A stretch of 64,000 bases of DNA from Bufo bufo (Eukaryota > Chordata > Amphibia > Anura > Bufonidae), in assembly GCF_905171765.1 (NCBI RefSeq), contig NC_053393.1, forward strand, positions 67,859,371 to 67,923,370. The letters run 5' to 3'. The translations under genes were made by a program, and so were the position numbers. The notes under the pieces are model-generated. The model had not been told where the DNA came from. It saw only the letters and a list, made by a program, of their open reading frames with translations, and ran no database searches. This document shows positions 33,153-45,226 of the stretch, one piece after another. Positions within the stretch are counted from its first letter, which is position 1; each line of letters opens with the position of its first letter.

Positions 33153-34067
33153 CTAAGATGCTTAGGCCAACCCCATAACATTATTCCTCCTCCACCAGAC
33201 TTTACAGTTGGCACAATGCAGTGAGAAAGCTGCACAGCCATGGAAACCCATCTCATGAACGTCCTGGAGCACAGTTTTATACTAATATTAATGCCAGAGG
33301 AGGTTTGGACTGTCAGTTATGGAGCCAGCAGAGGGTTGCTGACTTTTATGTACTATGCTTCTCAGCACTTTGCAAACCCCCTCTAGAAGAGTTCCCCCTC
33401 TGTTGCATGCGGTGCTCCTGACAGCCATACGGCTTCTTTTTCTTCATTGGTTGTACTCTCGAGTTCCCTCTGTTGGAGAACCGGTCGATCATCTCTGTGA
33501 ATTACTGAACTTGGAGACGACTGAGGTTAAGAGGCACAAACAACTAGGGTTGCACTGGGTTTCGAATTATCGATACCCAATTGATACTTTTGTACCAGCA
33601 TCAATTCGATACAGGGAATTTTCCACTTACCGATACTAGGCTGTGCTACTACACAGCCTAGTATCAGAGAACATGACGTGCACTGCTCTCAGCGCGCGCC
33701 ATGTTCTCCTCAGCCGCGCAGTGGAGAAGGAGGGAGTCTCTCCCTTCCTCCCCACTGTGCCGCTGCTGCCACTGCCACCAATAAGAGGAGAGAGGGGCTG
33801 TGGCCACTGTGCCACCAAGGAAAATAACTAACTCATTAATTCAAATGTAGGAGCCGGATGCCGGCAGCAGAATCACATGCCCGGCACCCGACTTCTATGA
33901 GGTCGGGTGCTGGGCATGTGATTCTGCCGCCAGCACCCGCCGCCTGTATTTGTATTAAAAGGTTTATTTTCTTCATTAGTGCTACAGTGCGCCCCCCCCC
34001 CATCCCCAGTATTATAAACATTGGTGGCACAGTGCGCCTCCCCAACTACCCAGTATTAACCCCTTAA

Positions 34068-34449
34068 CCCTTTGAGGACCATAAGATTACCGTCATCAAT
34101 ATAAAATAATTGTATTTTTTTCCATTTAAGAATGTATTTGAACAATAAATAAAACCATTTCCACACTTGTGTCATTTTTGGGGGAGGAGTTATGACACGG
34201 GACAAATGTGAATATTTAGGTTACTTTTAATGGAAGGCCAAAAGAAGCTTCATTTTTTTTTTACGGCAACTGAAGTTCATACACTTCAGTTGCTGTAACT
34301 AAGCCATGAAATAACTGGCAAAAAGCTAGAATCATTTGTTGATAAGAACTTATATTTTGACAAAAGAAAAAAAAGTATTTTAAGTTCTTAATCAGACGAT
34401 ACAGGCAATTAAAAAAATGGGACAAATACGTCCCTTGGTCCTCAAAGGG
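34068..34449. mobile_element. TTAA MITE inserted into the terminal repeat of copy A
   Basis: Ends CCCTTTGAGGACCA and TGGTCCTCAAAGGG pair, bounded by TTAA (34064-34067, 34450-34453). Removing it restores the expected piggyBac-family end TTAACCCCTTAAGGACTTAG. A short central hairpin (CAACTGAAG / CTTCAGTTG) is visible. Confidence 0.88.
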
Positions 34450-35106
34450 TTAAGGACTTAGGACATACCGGTACGCCATGTTTGCCGAGTCCTTAAGGAC
34501 CCAGGACGTACCGGTACGTCCTAACTTTAAAACGCGATCGCGGCGCGGTGGGGGTTAATCGGAACAGGATGTCCGCTGAAATCATTCAGCGGGCATCCTG
34601 TCACCCTCCCTCTTCCCCCCCGCACATCGGCGATCGCAGCAAACCGCAGGTCAATTCCGACCTGCTGTTTGCTGCGTTTCCGGTCCATTCGGGTCTCCGG
34701 TGACCCGATGAACCGGAAAAGGACGGTGATCGGTGGTGTGATTACACCACCAATCACAGTCCGAGCATTTGGGGGCGGCGGTGCTGGCTGTGGTGCTGAT
34801 TGGTGCTGGAGAGAGGCAGGAGATTCAAACTCCCGGCGCTCCTCTCTCCCCTCCTCTTCCTGCTGCTGCACCTGCACCGTCCAGCACCAGCTCCTGCGAA
34901 CCCCCCGTCGGCACCCATCACCCTCCAGGTAGGTTAGGGTCAGTGAGGGAGAGGCACGATTAGGCAGGGATAGAAGGGAAAAGTTAGGTAGGGGAAAAAA
35001 ACAAACACTTTATCTGATTTATGGCCTCTGGTGCTTGGGGCCCACAGCACTTAGCTGTGAGACCCTAGACCCACCCCTGCCACTTGCTCCTGTCACACAC
35101 ATACCC

Positions 35107-36747
35107 ATGGCCCGCCGGATGTTCTCTGTGGAGAAGGCATACGCCCAGCATACGCCCAGCTTGCCTCCGACTCCGAGAGCCCCAGTGAGGATGAGGATGA
35201 CCCCACGTTCCTCTTGTCATCCGCATCCTCCTCATCATCATCTGATGACGATGAGCCCCCAAGGCGGCGGAGCCAGGGGCCCCACATGCTAGGGACCCTG
35301 TGGCCCACCCTAATACGAGCCGCCCTGGGGCTCGTACTGGTTTCCCGGCCCACCAAATAAGCCCACCGGAGCCCCCTACCGGTGAACTTAGCTGGTTTAC
35401 CCCAGTGGATTTTGAGCCCGAGATTCCGGATTTTGTTAGCAATCCAGGAATCCAGATTCCCACAGTGGGCTTCACTGAAATGGACTTTAGTTTTTTTTTC
35501 AGTGACCCATTTGTGAATCTGATGGTGGAGCAGACGAACCTGTACGCCCAACAGTTCGTTGCTCAGCACCCAGGCTCCTTTTTGGCTAGACCCAGTGGCT
35601 GGACGCCGGTCAGTGCAGCCGAGATGAGGACGTTTTGGGGCCTCGTGCTGCACATGGGTCTAATGCAAAAACCCAGTGTCAGGCAATACTGGAGTGGGGA
35701 CGTCCTCTACCAGACCCGACTCTACAGTATGGCCATGACACGCCCCCGGTTTGAGGGCATCCGGAAATGTCTGCATTATTCAGATAATGCAGCATGTCCC
35801 CCCCCCCCCCGTTCAAGGGGAGACTCAGTTTCCGCCAATACATTCCCACTAAGCGGGCGAGGTATGGTGTGTAAATGTACAAAATTTGTGAGAGTACCTC
35901 AGGGTACACTTACAAATTTTGTGTGTACGAGGGGCGAGATTCCCGTATTGAACCCCCAGAATGTCCCCCCACTCTGGGTGTTAGCGGGAAACTCGTGTGG
36001 GACCTTATGCACCCACTGCTAGATAAGGGTTACCACTTGTACGTGGATAACTTTTATACTAGCATTCCCTTGTTCAGGTCCCTTGCCGCCAGATCCACGT
36101 CCGCTTGTGGGACCGTGCGGAAAAATCAACGCGCCCTCCCTACCTACCCCCTCCAGGTACCTATCCCCAGGGATGAGACCCGTGCCCTTACCAGTGTAAA
36201 CCTGTTGCTGGTCAGGTATAAGGACAAGAGGGATGTCCATATACTGTCCACAATCCACGTTAACAGCATCACCCCTGTCCCTGTATCGTCAACTACAATC
36301 GGTATATGGGAGGAGTTGATCTCTCTGATCAAGTCCTCAAGCCATATAATGCCATGCGCAAAACCCGGGCATGGTACAAAAAAGTTGCGGTCTACTTGGT
36401 ACAGGTTGCCTTGTACAACGCTTTTGTACTATCCCGAAGCGCTGGCAGCACAGGGACATTCCTCCAATTTCATGAGGCAGTCCTCAAGGGCCTGATTTTT
36501 TTCAGACCAGGAATAAGCAGGCCTGAGTACCTCGGGAATTGGAGGCGCCCGGATCGTCCCTGGCCAACATTTTCCAGGTGTGGTCCCCCATACTGGAAAG
36601 AAGGGACGAACTCAAAATAAGTGCAGAGTGTGTCACAGGAGGGGGATACGGAAGGGCACCACCACTCAATGTGACACGTGCCCCGATCATCCGGGCCTCT
36701 GCGTTATCGATTGCTTCAGGGAGTATCACACTTCCATGGAGTACTAA
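35107..36747 (+). pseudogene. piggyBac transposase, copy A (broken)
   Basis: It starts at MARRMFSVEKAYAQ (35107) and ends at a TAA (36745-36747). Compared with copy B it has an 11-bp tandem duplication near 35140-35161, a 14-bp loss near 35269 that restores phase, and a deletion of roughly 130 bp near 35805 that removes the VDES segment with the first catalytic aspartate. It also has a 37-bp loss near 36272 before the GGVDLSDQ motif. The middle frame (35300-36022) is open. The C-terminal cysteine-rich finger is intact in its own frame (36610-36747: CRVC, CDTC, GLC, FREYH). It is a piggyBac family member but cannot make an active enzyme. Confidence 0.88.
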
Positions 36748-36852
36748 ATTTTTATAATCCCCAACAGTCCCCTAGAGAACATGAAAAACTATGGCTTTCA
36801 GACTTTGGAAACACGGAAACAATTTTTTTATCCAAAAATATTAGTTTTAGTG

Positions 36853-36992
36853 CAGGCATCCTCAAACTGCGGCCCTCCAGATGTTGTAAAACTATAACTC
36901 CCAGCATGCCCAGACAACCTACGGCTATCAGCAGGGCATGGTGGGAATTGTAGTTTTACAACATCTGGAGGGCCGCAGTTTGAGGATGCCTG
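36853..36992. mobile_element. Small hAT MITE at the fixed site in copy A
   Basis: Ends CAGGCATCCTCAAACTGCGG and its complement pair, with ACTCCCAGCATGCCCAG inside. The equivalent insert is at 60142-60282 in copy B, at the same place relative to the flanking AATATTAGTTTTAG and TCTCCAAAGTCTGAGAG words. Confidence 0.8.
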
Positions 36993-39269
36993 CTTAGTGT
37001 CTCCAAAGTCTGAGAGCCATACATATTGGGCATCGCCGCATCCGTAAAAATATTCTCAATAAAAATAACATTTAACCCAACCCCCCCTGGATGAACAGCG
37101 TTAAAAAAAAAAAAGTGTAAAAAAAAGCAATTTTTTGTCACCTAACATTACAAAAGTGTAATAGCGAGCGATCAAAATGTCATATGCACCCCCAATTAGT
37201 GCCAATAAAACCGCCATCTCATTCCGCAAAAAATGAGCCCCTGCATTAGATAGTCGCCCAAAAAAAAAAAAACTGTAGCTCCCAGGCCTAAAATGATAAT
37301 ATAGTGTAAAATCTAAATACATTTTAAAATGTAGACATATTAGGTATCGCCGCGTCCGTAAGAATCTGCCCTATAAAACTAAACTAAATATTTATTGCCC
37401 TGATTCTGTAGTTTGCAGAAACACCCCATATGTGGTCGTAAATGGCTATATAGCCACACGGCAGGGCATAAATGAAGGGAACGCCATATGGTTTCTGGAA
37501 GGCCGATTTTGATGGACTGGTTTATTTACACCATGTCCCATTAGAAGCCCCCCTGATGTAGCCTAGACTAGAAACTCCAAACTTTGTTAACCCTTTAGGT
37601 GTTCCACAAAACTAAATAGCGAATGTAGAAACAATTTTAGAATTTAAATTTTTTGGTACCTTGCCTCAAAAAAGTGTAATATAGAGCAACCAAAAATCAT
37701 ATTTACCCTAAAATAGTCCAAAAACAACAACCACCTTATCCCGTAGTTTCCTAGATGGGGTCACTTTTATGGAGTTTCTACTCTAGGGGTGCATCAGGGG
37801 GCTTGAAAGGGTACATGGTGTAAATAAACCAGTCCAGCAAAATCTGCCTTCCAAAAACCATACGGCGTTCCCCTTCTTCTATGTCCTGCAGTTTAGCCAA
37901 ATAGTAGTTTACGACCACATATGGGGTGTTTCTGCAAACTACAGAATCAGGGCAACCTATATTGAGTTTTGTTTGGCTGTTAACCCATTTTTTCCAGTAA
38001 TAAAGTAAGGGTTAAAATGGAAAATTTTCCAAAAAATAGAAATTCCAAAATTGTTTCTCCATCTGCCATTAACTCTTGTGGAACACCTAAAGGGTTAACA
38101 AAGTTTGTAAACCCAGTTTTGAATACCTTGAGGGGTGTACTTTCTTATATGGAGTCACTTTTTTGGAATTTCTATTCTAGGGGTGCAACGGGGGGCTTGA
38201 AATTGGACATGGTATAAACAAAACCAGTCCTGCAAAATCTGCCTTCCAAAACCCATATGGTGTTCCCCTCCTTCTATGTCCTCCCGTTTGGCCAAACAGT
38301 AGTTTAGAACCACATATGGGGTGTTTTTGCAAACTAAAGAATCAGGTCAACCCATATTGAGTTTTGTTTGGCAGTTAACCCCTGCTTTGTTCCTGTAAAA
38401 AATTGATTATATTGGAAAATCTTCCAAAAAATCGAAATTCTTAAATATTATGTCTATTTGCCATGAAGTCTTGTGGAAGACCTAAAGGGTTAACAAAGTT
38501 TATAAAATCTGTTTTGAATACCTTGAGGGGTGTAGTTTCTAAAATTGGGTCATTTTTGGGTGGTTTCTATTATGTAAGCCTCACAAAGTGACTTCAGACC
38601 TGGACTGGTCCATAAAAAGTGGGATTTGGAAAATTTCTGAAAAATTTCAAAATTTGCTTCTAAACTTCTAAGCTATGTAACATCCCAAAAAAATAAAATG
38701 GCATAAAATGATACAAACATGAAGTAGACATATGGGTAATGTAAAGTCATCACAATTTTTGGGGGTATTACTATGTATAACAGAAGTAGAGAAACTGAAA
38801 CTTTGAAATTTGCTAATTTTTCCAAATTTTTGTAAATTTGGTATTTTTTTATGCAAAAAATTTACTTTTTTGACCCAATTTTAGCAGTGTCATGAAGTAC
38901 AATATGTGACGAAATAACAATCTCAGAACGGCCTGGGTAAGTCAAAGCATTTTAAAGTTATCAGCACTTAAAGTGACACTGGTCAGATTTGCAAAAAATG
39001 GCCAAGTCCTTAAGGTGAAATAGGGCTGAGTCCTCAAGGGATTAAAGTCATTGGTTACAGTGGCCACAACGTCCCCTCCCCTCCTCCTCATTGGTGGTGC
39101 AGTGGCAGCTTCTGATCGGAGCCTCAGCAGTGTAATTGCGGGGCTCCAATCGGTTACCATGGCAGTCAGGACACTACTGAAGCCCTGGCTGCCATGGTAA
39201 GCTCCCTGCTGCTGTGTGCACAAAGCCCAGGGCAGCAGGGAGAGTGTGAGGTCCTTTTCACCCTAAATC

Positions 39270-41687
39270 TCTATGGTTATTACTTTACATTCCCCATATG
39301 TCTACTTCATGTTTGGATAATTGCGTGAATGGCATTTTATTTTTTGCAGACTTTAGAAGGCTTAGAAGTTTAGAAGCAAATCTTGAAATTTTCCAAAACC
39401 CACTTTTTAAGGACCAGTTCAGGTCTGAAGTGACCCTATTTTAGAAACTATACCCCTCAAGGTATTCAAAACTGACTTTACTAATTTTGTTAACCCTTTA
39501 GGTGTTCCACAAGAATTAATGGAAAATGGAGATGAAATTTCAGAATTTCACTTTTTTTGGCAGATTTTCAATTTTAATAAAAAAATTCCACTAACAAAGC
39601 AAAGGTTAACAGCCAAACAAAACTCAATATTTATTTCCCTGATTCTGTAGTTTACAGAAACACCCCGTATGTGGTCATAAACTGCTGTACAGACACATGG
39701 CATTGCGCAGAAGGAATGGAACGCCATATGGTTTTTGGAAAGCAGATTTCACTGGGATAATTTTAAGCTGCCATGTCACATTTGAAGACCCCGTGATGGA
39801 CCTCTAGAGTAGAACCTCCAAAAAAGTTACCCCATTTTAGAAACTATACCCCTCAAGGTATTCAAAACTGATTTTACAAACTTTGTTAACCCTTTAGGTG
39901 TTCCACAAGAATTAATGGAAAATGAAAATGAAATTTCAGAATTTCACTTTTTGGCAGATTTTCCATTTTAATCAATTTTTTTCCACTACCAAAGCAAGGG
40001 TTAACAGCCAAACAAAACTCAATATTTATTGCCCTGATTCTGTAGTTTACACAAACACCCCTTATGTGGTCGTAAACTGCTGTACGGGCATACGGCAGGG
40101 CGCAGAAGGAAAGGAATACCATATTGTTTTTGGAAGGCAGACCTCACTGGTATAATTTTAAGCTGCCATGTCACATTTGAAGACCCCCTGATGCACCCCT
40201 AGAGTAGAAACTCAAAATAAATTACCCCATTTTGGAAACTACGGGATAAGGTGGCAGTTTTGTTGGTACTATTTTAGGGTACATATAATTTTTGGTTGCT
40301 CTATATTACACTTTTTTTGTGAGGCAAGGTAACAAAAAATAGCTGTTTTTATTTTTTGTTATTTACAATGTTCATCTGACAGGTTAGATCTTGTGGTATT
40401 TTTATAGAGCAGGTTGTTACGGACGTGACAATACCAAATATGTCTCCATATTCTGAAAGCCATAGTTTTTTATTTTTTGGGCGACTGTCTTGGCTCATTT
40501 TTTTCGGTATGAGATAATGGTTTGATTAATACTATTTAAGGGTGCGTATGACTTTTTGATCGCTTGGTATTACACTTTTTGTGATGTAAGGTGACAAAAA
40601 ATTACTTTTTTTGACACACTTTTTATTCTATTTTTTTGAAGGTGTTCACCTGAGGGGTTAGGTCATGTTGTATTTTTATAGACCAGGTCCTTACGGACGT
40701 GGCAATGCCTAATATGTCGACTTTTTTTTATTTATTTAAGTTTTACACAATAATATCATTTTGAAACAAAAAACAAATCATGTTTTAGTGTCTCCATGGT
40801 CTGAGAGCCATAGTTTTTTAAGTTTTTGGGCGATTGTCTTAGGTAGGGTCTCATTTTTGCGGGATCAGATGATGGTTTGATTGGCACTATTTTGGGGTGC
40901 ATATGACTTTTTGATCGCTTGGTGTTGCACTTTTAGTGATGTAAGGTGACAAAAAATTGCTTTTTTAGCACCGTTTTTATTTTATTTTTTTGACGGTGTT
41001 CACCTGAGGGGTTAGGTCATGTGATATTTTCATAGAGCCGGTCAATACAGACACGGCAATACCTAATATGTCTACTTTTTCCCCCCTATTTTTTTTACTT
41101 TATTTTAGGAAAAGGACGCTTTTTATTTTTTTACTTGAAACTTTTAAAAAAATTTGTAGAACTTTATTTTTTAACATTTTTTTTTTTCCACTTTATTTTT
41201 TGTCCCACTCTGGGACTTCAACTTTTGGGGGTCTGATCCCCTTTACAATGCTTTACAATACTTCTGTATTGTAAAGCATTGGCTGTAAGTGTATTGCCAG
41301 TGTAATACACTTACAGCCTGCTTGCCTGTGAGATCCAGGGGGCTGGATCTCACAGGCTGTCACGTAAGGCATCTTGCTGCCTTCCCTGCCATCGTGTCCC
41401 CGTCACAGCAGCTCGGGGACTTGTTGGCAGCTCTCCCCCTCTCTCCACACATCGCACGTGCCTCGGTCATCGCGGGCTGCAGCACATCAAGGGTTAATGT
41501 GTTTTCACCAATGCCGGCGTATGCAGCAGGGACCCGGCTGTCAGTAACTGCTGGACCCCTGCCGCTGATTGGACGGGTGCAGCTCCTGCACCCCCCATGA
41601 TCAGCAAAACGTACTGTACATGTACGTCACTGGTTCTTAAGTTACGGCCAGATGTGACGTACTTGTACGTCATGGGTCCTTAAGGAG
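39270..41687 (-). mobile_element. piggyBac-family non-autonomous copy, minus strand, one end lost
   Basis: The right boundary is GGGTCCTTAAGGAG before TTAA (41688-41691), which is the transposase-side end of the family, so the element points opposite to copy A. It contains family phrases such as CCCCATATGTGGTCGTAAAC-like words at about 39660 and 40055 and the TAATATGTC / ACGGACGTGGCAAT words at 40430-41060. The left boundary near 39270 lacks a proper terminus. No transposase. Confidence 0.72.
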
Positions 41688-42564
41688 TTAAATGACCCCC
41701 TTTCCCAATTTTACATATAAAATATATAAACAATAAATAAATAAACATATCACATATCGCCACGGCCAAAAAAGTATTAAAACTATTAAAATATAAAAAA
41801 ATATCTCTTTTGCGGTGAACGGCGTAAAAGAAAAAAAGAAAAAGTCGGACGATTCGCCATTTTTATTGTCACCTTGTTCCCCCACTGGGGACAAGGACTG
41901 TTCTATTATAGGCTGGACGTTTCAAAAAATGCAGAATGCACGCAGCTTTTTTGATGTTTTATTTTTTTCACGTGGTATCGAATGGTATCGAGTATCGCAA
42001 TACTTTTTTATAGTATCGAAATCGAATCAAAATTTTGGTGTTGTGACAACCCTATAAACAACAGACAGATGGAAGCTGTTCATAGCTACACATTGGACAC
42101 AAACAGAGATCAGTCACCTAGTGAGATTGTTCCAGTTCATGCAGTGGTATGAAATAGAGGAACTGAAAGGGAACCCTGGGCACATTAAAATTTCAAGGGG
42201 GGGGATACACTGAACACTACATAGATACTTCGACTGTGTAAAATCTTGAATCCTTGCAAATCCTAAAATGGGGATGGTGATGATATAATGTTAAGGTTTG
42301 TTGTGACAACCTGATTATGGAGACGACAGCTAAGGTCTGAAAGATACCCCAAATAAGGAGAAGGGATGTTCTGATATTCTGGATTTTGACCTCTGACATA
42401 ATAAAATACAGGTACGGTATATTACCTTGATATATCGAAACTGACAAATGACTGATGTTTATCTTGTTTATGTAATTGATATAAAAGTTTAATAAATTGC
42501 TTATTAAAAAAAACCTGCATGTGGGTTTACTGCAAATTGTTGATGTTTTGAGAAGCAATATTAA

Positions 42565-43347
42565 AGGGCTTCTGTCACCCCATTAAACCGTTTTTTTTTT
42601 TTTTTTCTTTACTAATAATCCCTACACTGCGATCTCATCATACATAAGCTAATTAATGATTTTCGTTCAGTAGAATTTGTTAAAAATCGATTTTTATAAT
42701 ATGTAAATTACCTTGCTACCAGCAAGTAGGGCGGCTACTTGCTGGTAGCAGCCGCATCCTCCGATGGTAATGACGCCCCCTCTGCTTGTTGATTGACAGG
42801 GCCAGGGAACGGAATCGTTCTCTGCGGGCCCTGCCTGTTTTGATTCAATATCTGGCGCCTGCGCCGCGGCCGTACCTATCTTCAATCGGCGCAGGCGCAC
42901 TGAGAGGCGGCCACTCACTCGGCCGCTCCATCCTCAATGCGCCTGCGCCGATGACGTCACATCTACACCCGGCGCAGGCGCATTGAGGAGCGAGCGGCCG
43001 AGTGAGTGGCCGCCTCTCAGTGCGCCTGCGCAGATTGAAGAGAGGTACAGCCGCGGCGCAGGCGCCAGATATTGAATCAAAACAGGGCCAGCAGAGAACG
43101 ATTCCGTTCCCTGGCCCTGTCAATCAACAAGCAGAGGGGGCGTCATTACCATCGGAGGATGCGGCTGCTACCAGCAAGTAGCCGCCCTACTTGCTGGTAG
43201 CAAGGTAATTTACATATTATAAAAATCGATTTTTAACAAATTCTACTGAACGAAAATCATTAATTAGCTTATGTATGCTAAGATCGCAGTGTAGGGATTA
43301 TTAGTAAAGAAAAAAAAAAAACGGTTTAATGGGGTGACAGAAGCCCT
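42565..43347. mobile_element. Near-perfect 783-bp TTAA palindrome (foldback MITE)
   Basis: TTAA (42561-42564, 43348-43351) flanks AGGGCTTCTGTCACCCC and its complement. The arms pair throughout, with CTACTTGCTGGTAGCAGCCG and a CpG-rich centre of GGCGCAGGCGC words near 42955-42985. It shares its terminus type with 7240 and 27196. Confidence 0.9.
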
Positions 43348-43415
43348 TTAAATTAGATTTTATGTAATGGAGCTGAAAAAAGATTTCACACTGTTACAGT
43401 GGAAGGAAAAATAAA

Positions 43416-44463
43416 TCTAATATATAAAGCTGAGTGTATGTATGTGTGTGTGTGTGTCCGCTAAAGGAATCCGCACTGTCGCAATCACAATCACAAAATT
43501 TGGCACACAGGTACATCAGGTGTCCGGGAAGGTTTTAGACCGGGTCTCAGCTCTCTAGGACGTACCGTTCCCGAGATATTCCCCAAAAATGCATTAGCCA
43601 ATAGAAGCTTGGTCACATGACTCCTATCAGCCAATAGAAGCCGTTAGCCTCCACATACACAGTTTTATTTCAGGTTTCCATAACAACCCAGCCATTTTTC
43701 TTCACTGCTGTAGGAGAGCTTTAAAGGAAATCTGTCACCAGTATAATCGCTATTGAAGTAAAGCCATGGCCTAATAGCACTTAGTACCTTATTTCCAGAT
43801 GTGCCTTTGTTCCAGCAATAGATGTTTTTATCCTCTGAAAATCCAGTTTGATTGGTATGCAAATGAGCCAGTAAGGTGCCCAGAGGGGCGTCACTCTTGC
43901 AGGAAGGAGCCCAGACATGCCCCCTGCCACAATGTGTCCTCCCTCAAAAGACTTAAAACCCCTCCCCAGGTCCCATTAATCCACGTCCCTTATCTGGTTA
44001 GGCCACGCCCCCTCCCACTTCTGAGCCGACGGGGCTTGTAAAAATCAACTTCTGTCAGCTGCTGAGGTGGGAGGGAGGGTGACTTTCTCTCTGCAGCTCA
44101 CATTCAGACAGCACAGTGCTGCTGTCTTAGAGTGAGCTGTTCAAAAGGACACGCCCCCGCTCCAGTAAAGGCCACTATCAAGGTAGTGGTATCCTGTGAA
44201 AGTCACTGTTAAAGGGGAAGGCTGCTGTAAAGGTCAAAGTTAAGGGGGTGGGCTGCTATGGAGGTTTAAGCGACTGGGGCACTGTGGGGGGGGGGGGGGG
44301 GGTTAGTGTTAAGGGGTGGGGGGCTGTGGAGGTCACTGTTTTGGGGCGGGGTGCTGTAGATGTCACTGTTATAGTGGATAGTGTTGATATTTTTTAACGA
44401 CACACACAAACATTAAATGAAATAGATGAAATATACCCGAACGAAGCCGGGTCCTTCTGCTAG
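43416..44463 (+). mobile_element. Helitron, non-autonomous
   Basis: It starts TCTAATATATAAAGC after an A and ends CTGCTAG before a T, the A|T insertion pattern of Helitrons with 5' TC and 3' CTAG. About 10 bp before the end, ACCCG and CGGGT form the expected short 3' hairpin. No Rep/helicase is encoded. A TTAA MITE beginning TTAAAGGAAATCTGTCACC (43721) lies inside, apparently without its right end. A run of about 18 G is at 44285-44302. Confidence 0.8.
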
Positions 44464-44492
44464 TAAATACATAAAAACTGAAATGTCTATAT

Positions 44493-44605
44493 CAGGGATC
44501 AGCAATCTTCCGGCACTCCAGTTGTTACAAGAACAGTCGAGCAATTGTGAATGCTGGGAATAGAAGTTTCACAGCAGCTGGAGTGCCGAAGGTTGCTGAC
44601 CCCTG
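44493..44605. mobile_element. Small hAT MITE, duplication GTCTATAT
   Basis: Ends CAGGGATCAGCAATCTTCCG and its complement CGAAGGTTGCTGACCCCTG pair. The exact 8-bp GTCTATAT flanks it (44485-44492, 44606-44613). Confidence 0.88.
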
Positions 44606-44918
44606 GTCTATATGCATTCACCTTCTTTGCTATGAAACCCCTAAAAAAGGTAATTAGTTGAATAAGATCTGTCACATGATGTGGGTATAATTTCACTGGT
44701 TCTGAGTCTGTAACACTACTAAGCAAGTGACATGAAGGAGCCTCCGAACAGGTCAAAGACAAAGTTGAGGTTTAAAATATCTCAAACTTTGAACGTCCCA
44801 CGGAGCACCAATAAAACAAAATGGAAAGAATACGGCACACCTACACACCTGACGAGAGGGTAGCTACCAAAACTGACAGCCTGGTCAATGAGAGTATTCA
44901 TCAGAGCACGGGCAGATT

Positions 44919-45218
44919 CAGCGGAGTAACTAGAAATGACTGGGCCTCACAACAAATTTTTGAACAGGCCCCTCTAACAACTTCTTTGCAACTTCCTCCT
45001 CCCATGCAACCCCCATTCCTGTGGCTATTCAAGATCACTCTCTCAGACCAGACCCGGCAGCCGCTCCATCCATTTCCTACACCTATATACTGTATGTCAT
45101 GTCACTGTTGAGGGGGCCCTGACCATAAAATATTTTAGTCCTCCTCCTGGGAGGGCCCTTTCCGAGTTCAGGCCCTGTAGCAGCTGCTTCCCCTGCTTCC
45201 ACTATAGCTACGGACCTG
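44919..45218. mobile_element. hAT MITE, 300 bp
   Basis: Ends CAGCGGAGTAACTAG and CTATAGCTACGGACCTG are imperfect inverted repeats. The flanks GGCAGATT (44911-44918) and GGCACATT (45219-45226) differ at one base. Confidence 0.72.
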
Positions 45219-45226
45219 GGCACATT

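Larger units (their letters stand above)
31743..33340 (-). mobile_element. Tc1-like relic, minus strand, split by a 961-bp insert
   Basis: The lower end carries a Tc1-type terminus (CACTATAAGGACAAAAGTATTGGG near 31747-31770). Minus-strand coding pieces lie at about 31850-32185 (C-terminal third) and 33160-33300 (middle, around VPTVKSGGGGIMLWG). The gap is the insert at 32192-33152. The upper terminal repeat was not found. Confidence 0.7.
34060..39041 (+). mobile_element. piggyBac-family element, copy A
   Basis: It is bounded by TTAA (34056-34059, 39042-39045). The left terminus is CCCC-TTAAGGACTTAGGAC, split by a nested element at 34068-34449; the right terminus is the complement of TCCCTTGAGGACTCAG. 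A decayed transposase gene occupies the left half, and a non-coding tail with several roughly 395-bp units (at about 37900 and 38300, with an inverted one near 37425) the right half. It is collinear with copy B at 57816-63219. Confidence 0.85.
33545..42054. mobile_element. hAT element enlarged by two piggyBac-family insertions
   Basis: Ends TAGGGTTGCAC and GTGACAACCCTA pair. The sequences just inside share GTATCGA-type words (TTTCGAATTATCGATACC; GTATCGAATGGTATCGAG). The flanking 8-bp repeats CAAACAAC (33537-33544) and TAAACAAC (42055-42062) differ at one base. Its own sequence is about 33545-34055, 39046-39269 and 41692-42054. The remainder is the element at 34060-39041 and the fragment at 39270-41687. 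Confidence 0.75.

Noticed and set aside
34669..35292. Several proline- and serine-rich frames before copy A transposase
   Set aside because: GC-rich leader of the piggyBac element; only the MARRMF start at 35107 matches copy B.
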